Assembly (NCBI GenBank): GCA_025357895.1
Contig: JANYLL010000265.1
Coordinates: 1-15,839 of the forward strand
Reading direction: 5' to 3'
From: Ignavibacteriota bacterium
GTDB taxonomy: Bacteria > Bacteroidota > Ignavibacteria > Palsa-1295
Length of the DNA stretch: 15,839 bases
Made by a program: the position numbers and the translations under genes. The stretch's first letter is position 1. Each line of letters begins with the position of its first letter. Below are positions 1-7,400 of this stretch, piece after piece. The notes beneath the pieces are model-generated. The model was given only the letters and a program-made list of their open reading frames with translations. It was not told the origin of the DNA and searched no databases.

Positions 1-372
1 CCTGCCCGTCTGGAGCAGATGGCTGCTACACTTGCAATGATGGATGAATATAAGAGCGCTGCAAAATATTGGGAAAAATATTTAGAAAGCGATCCGTACA
101 ATCTGGAAGTGACAACGAGTTTAATGTTTGCATATCTCCACCGTAATAATTATATAAAGGCAGTTGAAACAATCCGGATCCATGTTGCCGAGGATAGCGA
201 CCGCATCATGATGTACTCCATGCTTGGAGATTATTTCCGTTCACAGTCAAAGCCTTTTGATGCCGACAATGCTTATGAAAAAGTTATTGAACTCGGCAGG
301 AAAAATCAAAATCCAAGCGAAAAAATAAAAATATATATTTCTGAAGCACAAAAAAGACTTGATAACCGATAA
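1..372 (+). CDS. TPR-repeat protein, 3' end only
   Basis: The reading frame is open from the first base (P-A-R-L-E-Q before the first Met at 19), so this is the last 123 residues of a gene that starts outside the window. The visible part is all helical, with tetratricopeptide-like units: an 'AAKYWEKYLESDPYNLEV' unit, then 'YLHRNNYIKAVETI', 'YSMLGDYFRSQSKPFDADNAYEKVIELG', and a lysine-rich tail ending in 'EAQKRLDNR'. TPR proteins are scaffolds for protein-protein contacts, and nothing here identifies the partner. No signal peptide or membrane segment is visible, but the N-terminus is missing. The gap to alr is 96 nt and contains a palindrome, so the gene may or may not be in the alr operon. 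The TPR call is fairly safe; the role is unknown. Confidence 0.8.
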   Translation, partial: PARLEQMAATLAMMDEYKSAAKYWEKYLESDPYNLEVTTSLMFAYLHRNNYIKAVETIRIHVAEDSDRIMMYSMLGDYFRSQSKPFDADNAYEKVIELGRKNQNPSEKIKIYISEAQKRLDNR

Positions 373-417
373 ACTAAAGACTGAGTAGTTTGTTTTAAAC
401 CGCGAATTTCCAATGTA

Positions 418-442
418 TCATCCTTTGCTCTGCTCAGGATGA
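418..442. repeat. REP-like intergenic palindrome
   Basis: A 7-bp perfect inverted repeat (TCATCCT / AGGATGA) flanks an 11-nt loop in the gap between the TPR gene and alr. On the minus strand it begins TCATCCTGAGC and ends AAAGGATGA. That resembles the short 'TCATCCTGAGC...GAAGGATC' palindromes I recall from intergenic regions of many unrelated bacterial genomes. It could instead be a weak 3'-end hairpin for the upstream gene. There is no second copy in this window. Confidence 0.5.
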
Positions 443-468
443 ACGCTTCTCAAATTTATTATTAATCC

Positions 469-1587
469 ATGCGCCCGACACGTGCGCTGATCTTACAAGA
501 GAATTTTCTTCATAATCTCCGCTACGTTCGCATCAGAATCGGCAGGAAGCCGATTATTATGGCTGTCGTAAAAGCAAATGCCTATGGTCACGGCCTGGAG
601 ATAATTGCCAAAGCATCAATCGATAGCGGTGAAGTCGGGTATTTTGGTGTTGCTACAGAGGAAGAAGGAATTGCACTTCGAAAGTTAACATCACTTCCTA
701 TCCTTGTTCTGACTACCGCTCTTGATGATGAGATCAATACGTTTATTGAGCATGATCTGGAATTCACTCTTTCGGAATCTCACCAACTTGAATCAATAGC
801 CGCCGCAGCTTCTGCATCAGGTAAAAAAGCCAGGGTCCATTTAAAAGTTGATACTGGAATGAGGCGTATAGGAGTTGAGCCTTCTGAGGCTATGGAATTT
901 GCGAAAGCAATAGCCGGCTATTCTGAATCCATTCAGTTCTGCGGCATCTCAACACATTTTGCAACAAGTGACGAACTTGACCGATCCTATTTTACAAAGC
1001 AACTAAAGGTTTTTACAGAAGTTGTTTCTGCAATTCGCAATTCAGGAATTTCTGTACCTTTTGCCCATGCTGCAAATTCGGGAGCGATCTTGCAGAATTC
1101 CGCGACGAGTAGTTTCGATATGGTACGCCCGGGAATAATGCTTTATGGCTATCCGCCAAGTTCAGAACTTGATCAGGCGTTTAGTAAAGATCTAAAGCCT
1201 GTTCTTGAACTTGTCAGCTCTGTGGTTTTCACAAAGCGGATTCAAGCCGGAGAAGGCATTAGTTATAATCACCGCTGGCATTCTCCAAATGAGACGACCA
1301 TTGTAACTGTTCCGGCAGGATATGGTGATGGGTATCCGAGACTTTTAACAAATAATATTTCGGCAAGCATTAATGGAAAATTGTTTCCTGTTCGTGGGAC
1401 GATCTGCATGGATCAGATCATGATCGAAACGGGAGATGATGATATCCGTATCGGCGATGAAGTGGTTTTGATCTCTTCGAAAATACCGGAGATTAATGCT
1501 TCAGCATTGGCAAAAAAGATCGGGACGATTCCTTATGAAATATTAACCAATATTACAGCACGAGTACCAAGAATTATTCATGAATGA
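469..1587 (+). CDS. alr: Alanine racemase
   Basis: This PLP enzyme interconverts L- and D-alanine in the cytoplasm and supplies D-Ala for peptidoglycan. At 372 residues it is the usual length for the family. The PLP lysine is K35 in 'VVKANAYGHG', and the second catalytic residue, Y266, is in 'GEGISYNHRW'. Other family signatures are 'DTGMRRIG' (128-135), 'HAANSGAIL' (200-208), 'MVRPGIMLYG' (218-227), 'GYGDGYPR' (284-291) and 'CMDQ' (313-316). The start is supported by the typical 'RPTRA' opening of the family; no Shine-Dalgarno precedes it. Many Bacteroidota carry Alr fused behind MurF, but here it is free-standing. Its stop overlaps the start of manC by 8 nt, so the two are probably translationally coupled. 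It is intact, with all key residues present. Confidence 0.97.
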   Translation: MRPTRALILQENFLHNLRYVRIRIGRKPIIMAVVKANAYGHGLEIIAKASIDSGEVGYFGVATEEEGIALRKLTSLPILVLTTALDDEINTFIEHDLEFTLSESHQLESIAAAASASGKKARVHLKVDTGMRRIGVEPSEAMEFAKAIAGYSESIQFCGISTHFATSDELDRSYFTKQLKVFTEVVSAIRNSGISVPFAHAANSGAILQNSATSSFDMVRPGIMLYGYPPSSELDQAFSKDLKPVLELVSSVVFTKRIQAGEGISYNHRWHSPNETTIVTVPAGYGDGYPRLLTNNISASINGKLFPVRGTICMDQIMIETGDDDIRIGDEVVLISSKIPEINASALAKKIGTIPYEILTNITARVPRIIHE

Positions 1588-2710
1588 AATAAAAATTTGT
1601 CCGGTGATCATGGCAGGCGGTGTTGGAACACGCTTTTGGCCTGAAAGCCGCGAGGCACGACCGAAACAGCTTCTGGAAGTTGTTACAAAGGGTAATACAC
1701 TCTTGGAAGAGACACTTAAGAGAGTTTCCAAATTCTCTTCTGCTGAAGATACGCTTATCATAACAAACCGTAGTCATCTCGATCTTCTTCGCCGTCATGC
1801 CGGTTCAATCTCTGAAAAAAATATTATTGCAGAACCGCTTGGAAGAAATACTGCACCGTGTATTGCTCTTGCTGCAAATATTTTGCGCGAGCGTTATGGG
1901 GATAACGCAGTAATGATCGTTCTTCCTGCAGATCATCTGATAAAAAATGAAGATGAGTTTACGAGAATTATTGATAAAGGAGTTCGTCTTGCATTAGCCA
2001 CCGGTGGACTTATCACGCTCGGCATTCACCCGACGCGCCCTGAAACGGGTTATGGATATTTACAGCTTGATGAAGAACAGCTTCCTTCGCATAATGAATT
2101 GCCGAATATCAGCGAGTTTGAACTGCGTGACATATTCCGCGTCAAGCGATTTGCCGAGAAACCTGATAGAGAAACAGCAAAGCTCTTCCTTGAATCCGGA
2201 GATTTCTTATGGAATAGCGGAATGTTCATCTGGAAGGTGAGTGCAATTTTAGCAGCTCTTCAAGAGCATACGAAAGACATCCTCGAACACTTGAGAGGAT
2301 TGCCTCAACCGGGAAGTAGAGATTTCGATACAAAACTCGCCGATGCATATAGCAAGATACGCGGAGTCTCCATTGACTATGGTGTGATGGAACGAGCGAA
2401 AAATGTATACGTGCTTCGTGCCGGAGCATTAGGTTGGAGCGATGTCGGAAGTTGGGATGAAGTCTGGCGGTTGGCAGAAAAAGATATGAATAATAATGTT
2501 ATTGAACCGGGTAAGAATATTATTGCTCGCAACTCAAAAGGATGTTTAGCGCTTTCAAAATCAGACGAGATGATCATTCTTAGCGGCGTAACCGATCTTA
2601 TTGTTGTCCATTCCGGTGATGCAATACTTATTACTAACCGCGAGAGTGCACAATCGGTAAAGGACGTCGTCGATTACTTGAAGAGAAATAACCGGACTGA
2701 GTATTTGTGA
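1580..2710 (+). CDS. manC: Mannose-1-phosphate guanylyltransferase
   Basis: This enzyme makes GDP-mannose from mannose-1-phosphate and GTP, the precursor for mannose, fucose and related sugars in surface polysaccharides and glycans. The nucleotide-binding signature 'MAGGVGTRFWPESREARPKQ' is at residues 11-30. It is followed by 'AEPLGRNTAPC' (84-94), 'LPADH' (115-119), 'PTRPETGYGYL' (151-161), 'FAEKP' (191-195), 'WNSGMF' (211-216), 'SIDYGVMER' (264-272) and 'WSDVGSW' (286-292). At 376 residues it has only the guanylyltransferase part. The C-terminal mannose-6-phosphate isomerase domain of the bifunctional ManC/AlgA type is absent, so another protein must supply the isomerase. The ATG lies inside the last codons of alr, in a different frame, with no Shine-Dalgarno sequence, which suggests coupling to alr translation. 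Confidence 0.95.
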   Translation: MNEIKICPVIMAGGVGTRFWPESREARPKQLLEVVTKGNTLLEETLKRVSKFSSAEDTLIITNRSHLDLLRRHAGSISEKNIIAEPLGRNTAPCIALAANILRERYGDNAVMIVLPADHLIKNEDEFTRIIDKGVRLALATGGLITLGIHPTRPETGYGYLQLDEEQLPSHNELPNISEFELRDIFRVKRFAEKPDRETAKLFLESGDFLWNSGMFIWKVSAILAALQEHTKDILEHLRGLPQPGSRDFDTKLADAYSKIRGVSIDYGVMERAKNVYVLRAGALGWSDVGSWDEVWRLAEKDMNNNVIEPGKNIIARNSKGCLALSKSDEMIILSGVTDLIVVHSGDAILITNRESAQSVKDVVDYLKRNNRTEYL

Positions 2711-2722
2711 TATTAAAAAAAC

Positions 2723-3124
2723 ATGTATCCCCAAAAAGCTACCTTTAATTTAATATATGTCATATCCGTCCTATGTGCCTTATGTATTTTTCAGGGCTGC
2801 GGCTCTCCGGTCCTAAAAGCTGCTGCTACTCAAGAAGGTCTTGCATCCTTTTATGGAAAAGAATTTGATGGCAGAAAAACTTCAAGCGGCGAGATATTTC
2901 ATAAAGATGATCTTACCGCTGCACATAGAACGCTTCCATTTGGCACAGTCCTCAGAGTTACAAATCTTAAAAACGGCGATCAGGTCGAAGTCCGCGTCAA
3001 TGACAGGGGTCCCGTCAAGCCGGAAAGAATTATTGATCTATCGTATGGAGCAGCAAAAGTGATCGGATTGGATAAGATGGGATTAGTAAGAGTCAGGCTG
3101 GAAGTTTTGGATTGGGGGAAGTAA
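2723..3124 (+). CDS. rlpA: RlpA-like double-psi beta-barrel lipoprotein
   Basis: A 133-residue protein with an N-terminal hydrophobic segment (about 9-24) ending in 'FQGC'. C26 is the probable lipidated cysteine, though the lipobox is not canonical, with Phe and Gln at -3 and -2. The rest (about 40-128) is the RlpA double-psi beta-barrel: 'ASFYGKEFDGRKTSSGE', 'LTAAHRTLPFGTVLRVTN', then 'VRVNDRGP' (91-97), which holds the conserved Asp, and 'RIIDLSYGAAKVIGL'. RlpA proteins are envelope lipoproteins, and some are lytic transglycosylases acting on denuded glycan at the septum. This one has no SPOR domain, so septal targeting as in gamma-proteobacteria is not supported. It begins 12 nt after manC and is probably in the same operon, consistent with an envelope role. 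The family call is firm; enzymatic activity is inferred. Confidence 0.92.
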   Translation: MYPQKATFNLIYVISVLCALCIFQGCGSPVLKAAATQEGLASFYGKEFDGRKTSSGEIFHKDDLTAAHRTLPFGTVLRVTNLKNGDQVEVRVNDRGPVKPERIIDLSYGAAKVIGLDKMGLVRVRLEVLDWGK

Positions 3125-3243
3125 AACCGCTTTTTTATTAAAATCCTAAGTTTTTAAAGCTTTTATTTCACATTGGGTGTAACAAAATGGGTTTGTCGTA
3201 GTTTATTAGAGGCACAGTTTTGAGAAATTTGGAGCCCAAATAG

Positions 3244-3253
3244 CGTATATTTG
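3244..3253 (+). promoter_or_regulatory. Putative -7 promoter box upstream of tRNA-Arg
   Basis: The 10-mer CGTATATTTG contains TATATTTG (3246-3253), which fits the Bacteroidota -7 consensus TAnnTTTG. It lies 56 nt before the tRNA, so transcription would start near 3260. No TTTG -33 element sits at the usual distance: the nearest TTTG copies are about 14 and 23 nt upstream of the box. The assignment therefore rests on the -7 match and on an identical 10-mer at 4158-4167. Confidence 0.4.
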
Positions 3254-3273
3254 TATAAATATACTCGTTCAGT

Positions 3274-3311
3274 GCCGATTTTAGGCGAAAAAACGAGTTT
3301 TTCGCATCGGC
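3274..3311 (+). other. Bulged hairpin abutting and overlapping the tRNA 5' end
   Basis: An inner 8-bp stem GCGAAAAA (3285-3292) / TTTTTCGC (3298-3305) closes a 5-nt loop. An outer 6-bp stem GCCGAT (3274-3279) / ATCGGC (3306-3311) stacks on it, separated by a 5-nt bulge (3280-3284). The outer stem uses the first two bases of the tRNA acceptor stem, so the two folds compete. It could be a pre-tRNA leader structure or a terminator-like element of upstream transcription. An alternative helix ACTCGTT (3263-3269) / AACGAGT (3292-3298) would exclude the inner stem. Confidence 0.5.
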
Positions 3312-3383
3312 GCCCGTAGTTCAACTGGATAGAACGTTGGATTCCGGTTCCAAAGGTTGAGGGTTCAAGTCCTTCCGGGCGCA
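3310..3383 (+). tRNA. tRNA-Arg (anticodon CCG)
   Basis: A full cloverleaf can be drawn by hand. The acceptor stem GCGCCCG (3310-3316) pairs with CGGGCGC (3376-3382), with discriminator A at 3383. The D stem is GTTC/GAAC (3319-3322 / 3332-3335). The anticodon stem TTGGA/TCCAA (3337-3341 / 3349-3353) carries a loop TTCCGGT with anticodon CCG at 3344-3346. The T stem GAGGG/CCTTC (3359-3363 / 3371-3375) has one G-U pair and loop TTCAAGT. CCA is not encoded. It reads CGG arginine codons. The downstream TPR gene starts 39 nt later and may be co-transcribed. Confidence 0.96.
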
Positions 3384-3422
3384 CTCACAACCATTTTCAC
3401 TACTGCAAGAGTATTTGTCATA

Positions 3423-4151
3423 ATGATTCGTTCACAAAAGAAACTTACTGAGAGTGTTGCGCCCCAAGAGAAGCTTTCCCAATCGGAAGAGCTTCTTGTT
3501 ACGTATCACAAAACTTCGAGTTGGGTAAAAGATAATTCTTCGAAGGCTATTGGTGCAGGCGTTGTAGTTATTGCTCTTATCGCAGGTTTCTTTATCTGGC
3601 ATTCAAAACAAGCCGAGAATAGCGAACGTGCAGAGATCATGCTTTCGCGGGTTGTTGGATTATACCAGCAGGGCGAATGGCGCAAAGCCATTGATGGCGA
3701 TGCTAAACAAAAATTGCAGAACGAGCCGCTTCGCGGATTAAAAGAGATTGCTTCGGAGTATGGATCAACCCATGCCGGACAAATTGCTAAACTCTATCTT
3801 GGCAATTCTTACTATTATTTAGGGAAGCTCGATAGTGCCATGCAGGCATTTGATGATGCTTCCGAAGATGGATCGCTCTTAAAAGCGGCAGTCGAATCAG
3901 GAAAAGCAACTATTTTTGAAGATAAGGGTAACAAAGAGGAGGCAGCGAAGTTATTCGTACGTGCGGCTTCTATTGAGAAGATCAACCCTATGAACGCCGA
4001 CTATACTCTTGCAGCTGCAAGAAATTATGGGCAGGCGGGCAAAAAAGAGGAAGCGATAAAGATTTATCGCAAGATGTTGGAGGACTATCCTGGGACGCAA
4101 TTCGATGACGCTGCAAAGCGCGAATTATTGAAAATGGGCGTCATCCTCTAA
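3423..4151 (+). CDS. Membrane-anchored TPR protein
   Basis: A 242-residue protein with a charged cytoplasmic N-terminus (1-40), one transmembrane segment (about 42-59, 'AIGAGVVVIALIAGFFIW') and a C-terminal TPR region (about 105-235) with units such as 'AKLYLGNSYYYLGKLDSAMQAFDDAS' and 'AAARNYGQAGKKEEAIKIYRKMLEDYPGT'. The layout resembles YfgM-like or other single-pass TPR proteins that work beside the Sec translocon or envelope complexes, but I cannot assign a specific function. I place the start at the ATG at 3423 ('MIRSQKKL'). A longer frame opening at a TTG at 3357 would run through the tRNA and is not credible. No Shine-Dalgarno is visible. It lies between the tRNA and the secreted-protein genes, so a role in export is possible but unproven. 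Confidence 0.88.
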   Translation: MIRSQKKLTESVAPQEKLSQSEELLVTYHKTSSWVKDNSSKAIGAGVVVIALIAGFFIWHSKQAENSERAEIMLSRVVGLYQQGEWRKAIDGDAKQKLQNEPLRGLKEIASEYGSTHAGQIAKLYLGNSYYYLGKLDSAMQAFDDASEDGSLLKAAVESGKATIFEDKGNKEEAAKLFVRAASIEKINPMNADYTLAAARNYGQAGKKEEAIKIYRKMLEDYPGTQFDDAAKRELLKMGVIL

Positions 4152-4157
4152 AATTTT

Positions 4158-4167
4158 CGTATATTTG
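4158..4167 (+). promoter_or_regulatory. Putative -7 promoter box for the giant adhesin gene
   Basis: CGTATATTTG is an exact copy of the 10-mer upstream of the tRNA. TATATTTG (4160-4167) fits TAnnTTTG. Transcription would start near 4174 and leave a leader of about 256 nt before the ATG at 4430. No TTTG -33 element is visible at the expected distance. Confidence 0.4.
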
Positions 4168-4429
4168 CCGGACTTTATTCGGCGCGACAGACCATCCGGC
4201 AGAAATGCCGGTATGTTCATTTGAAATTTTTTATACAGAGAAAGAGTCGCGTAAGCGATTCTCATAAGGCGAGTAGAGGACAGCAAACTTTTACTAAATC
4301 AGAGAAATAACGAACGCTATCACAAATATGAAGCAGTTACTACCACCAAATACGAACAGCATGCCCGCACCAGCGAGCGGCGAAAAGATTTTTTCATCAT
4401 TCCGTACTTTATTTACTAACGGAGGCAAT
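4168..4429 (+). promoter_or_regulatory. Structured 5' leader with two GNRA hairpins
   Basis: This gene-free stretch holds two compact hairpins. CCGGCA-GAAA-TGCCGG is at 4196-4211 (6 bp, GAAA tetraloop). The second is at 4243-4262 (8 bp including one G-U, GTAA tetraloop). A third weak stem at 4167-4183 overlaps the promoter-like box and could be a remnant or the 3' end of the upstream gene. GNRA loops are typical of folded RNA with tertiary contacts. I recognise no known riboswitch consensus here. The last 102 nt (4328-4429) are also open in the frame of the downstream gene but are probably untranslated. Confidence 0.4.
4421..4425 (+). promoter_or_regulatory. Shine-Dalgarno that sets the giant gene's start
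   Basis: GGAGG lies 4 nt before the ATG at 4430. That ATG is followed directly by a clean signal peptide. The in-frame upstream ATGs at 4328 and 4361 have no such site and would bury the signal peptide behind extra polar residues. Confidence 0.75.
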
Positions 4430-7400
4430 ATGCAGCGTTTCTTGATCGCACTTTTAATCTCTCTCGCATTCGTGGGTGTTGCCCAGGAAGCGAAGGCGCA
4501 ATTCATTGTAGATGTCAGCGGTTACCTGCTTACAGGTAATACGAGGACATTTTACTCGCGTACGCCGAACAATACACAAACCGATACGATCTATCGTATC
4601 TCCGGAAATTTCAGTATTTCCGGTAAGCTCATCATCCAGCCGGGTGCGGAAGTTCACTTCCTGCAGAGCGGACGTATCGTCGATTCTGTCGGCGGTAAGA
4701 TCATAGCCAATGGCTTTGATAGGAGCAATCCAAATATTTTACAAACAAGGATTCAGATCCGGGGAGTTAACGTCAATAGTAAGTCCTATGAGTGGGGACA
4801 TATCGTCGTTATGCCGGGCGCTGACTCTGTATTCTTCGCGAACGTTCGTTTCGCGTATTTCAGAAAGAAAGAGTCGATCGATAATCAGCTTTATTACGGT
4901 CACGTAGATCTTCCCGGAGATCCACAGCTCTCTAACTCTTTGGCGCTTATGCAAGCTTCAAACGGAACGGGTGGCGTCATGACGACCTTCTCACAGAAGA
5001 CATGGCTTTATGATGTTATCGTTGATAGCTGTCAGGCAATTTATAAAGGTGGTGCATTTGCTTTCTTGCAGGCTCCACTCAGCTCTTACTTCCCAAATGA
5101 TGACGGACGTATTGCTCTTGTAAACCATCAGGTACGCAGACTGCTTGTCCGCGATACCCGTGTTTTCAACGAGAATGTTACGCCGAACAGTCATAATTTG
5201 TGGCCTGATACCGGTGCGTATGGCGGTGCTATCTATATCTCTGCGCGTAACAATAACGCGACGACTGCTAACTTTAGAAGCGGCTTCCTTGGATATACCG
5301 ATAGTAATATTTACCGGATGGGCATCCCGTCGAATCTTCCGAATTTTCTCGATACGATGCATTTCGAACGATGCACAGTTAATAACCCAGCAAATTCTTC
5401 GGGTACAATAACCCAACAGGCATACGGTGGAGCTATCTATGTAGGTAATTATAGTGCTTTAACCACTGCTCTTATCGGATGCTATACCGATAGTGCTATT
5501 GCTGGCTCAGGTGATCAAAACATGCGCGGCGGTGCTATCTACGTAAGCAAGCTTTCAGCCGATCCATCATGGTTGCCGCCACCGGCTCCAACTTCTCGTA
5601 ATCCTGGACTTTCAGTTCTTCACCGCGGAAGTTTCGTCGGTAACGTTGCCGGCTTAGGCGGTGCGATCTACTCAGATTGGCAGGCAAACGGATCATTAAC
5701 TACGAACGGACCTTCGCTTAATATTGACGGAGATAATATCGTTCAGGCAAATCCTTTAGTTCGCGATTCAGGTGTCATACAGTTCTTAAGTAACACTGCA
5801 TACTATGAGGGCGGCGCTATTTTTCAGAATTGGTATACATACATAACAGGATACCTTTCTCCGCAAACAAATTTCCCGATGCGTTGGGATTCTGTGGAAT
5901 TGCGTGTGCGATTCTTTAATAATGCTGCAGGTATAGCCGGCGGTAGTATTTATTTGAATCCGAATGCAAATCCTGATTATCAGATTCGCCGTGCTTGGCA
6001 CTTAGGAAATTTTGTAAACCCACTTGATTCGCGCATTAATCGTCCTGCATACGAACAACTCGTATTAGGTGGTGGTGCTGAGTTCTTGGGTACGCGTGAT
6101 AGCTGTTTTGCAGTTGAGTATGCTCGCAACTATACTGTTAACGGTAACGGTGGCGCTGTGTATCTTAATATGGGTGCAAGCGGACCTATCAGCGGTTCAT
6201 ATAATCGTTTCATGGTTGAGAACCAGTTTAATGCTTTGAACCCTGCCAATCTTAACAGCGTCATTAGTATCGCTGTTACGACTCCCGGCATTGGCTACAC
6301 GAGTGCTCCTTCTGTGAGCATTCTTGGTGGTGGCGGTTCTGGTGCTTCTGCGATTGCAAATATCGCGAACCCTGGACCGAATGGTTTTGTCTCAAGCATC
6401 ACGATGATTTCGAATGGCTTGGGCTACACTTCTGCTCCGACAGTAGTTTTGAGCGGAGGCAATGGGTCAGGCGCGACTGCAACTGCTACGATCAACAACA
6501 TCGTTATTCCGATGCCGTTTGATCCTCGTGAGTTGACTCGTTTCTGTCAGAACTGGACAACATTCGCTTCTCCTACAGATTCAATACTTTTATTGAATAA
6601 GAACGGACGCGGCGGTGCGCTCTACGTAAATATTAATAATAGCGTAAGCCTTTTTGGCGGAGCTCTTGATACGCTTATCCTAAGCCGTGCTCGCTTTGAA
6701 ATGAATCAGGCTTTCTCAGGTTCAGCTATCCATTCGGATAACTACCGATTGAATTTAAATGCGAACCAAACGCTTATCGCGAATAACTTTGCAACAAGTC
6801 GTCATAATGCAACGGTTGATCTTGAAAAGCCGGATATGAATAATCCTGGTGATCCGAACGCTGGTGCAACGATTTGGGGAGATTTTGAAGGACCGCAGCC
6901 ACAGTATGAGTCGAACTCTCGTGGTAATGCGATCTATGATAACGTAGCACGTTATATCTTACGCTTGCCTGATGGAATTCATGGTTTTGGTGGTGTAGAT
7001 ACATTGCGCGGCAATTTCTGGGGTGAAACAGGACCGGATCTTATCACGCAGCTTCCGACAAAGCCTATCGGTGCAATTCAGCGTACGTTCTTTATTGATT
7101 ACTACACTGCAGGTTGCTTCAAAAACGTTTATGAGGCAAATCGTGTACTGTCAACGCCGTATTCTTATACGCCGATCGGTACTGTGCCTGATACCCTTCT
7201 TTTCGAAGGACGTGTTTATGATATTTTTGATAGAGGCTTAGATATTAAGACTGCTGATTACAGCAATCGTCGTTTGGCTATCAGCGAAGCATTCTCGCTT
7301 GGCTTGCCAACAGATATCGGATTGGCTTCAAAAGGACGCAAAGGTTTACACCGTTGGACTCGTGATATCTTCGAAAAAGATCCTGTATATCTGAATAAGA

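Noticed and set aside
3163..3384. Minus-strand ORF starting 'MRPEGLEPSTFGTGIQRS'
   Set aside because: It is the antisense of tRNA-Arg. 'RPEGLEPST' peptides are a well-known false annotation produced by reading tRNA genes backwards.
3357..3422. Upstream extension of the membrane TPR protein from a TTG
   Set aside because: It would translate the T arm and acceptor stem of the tRNA. The ATG at 3423 gives a normal single-pass protein.
4328..4429. Upstream in-frame ATG (34 extra residues) for the giant adhesin
   Set aside because: It has no ribosome site and would bury the signal peptide; GGAGG sits directly before the ATG at 4430.
4991..5416. 141-residue minus-strand ORF inside the giant gene
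   Set aside because: It is a shadow of a convincing coding frame and has no recognisable domain or ribosome site.
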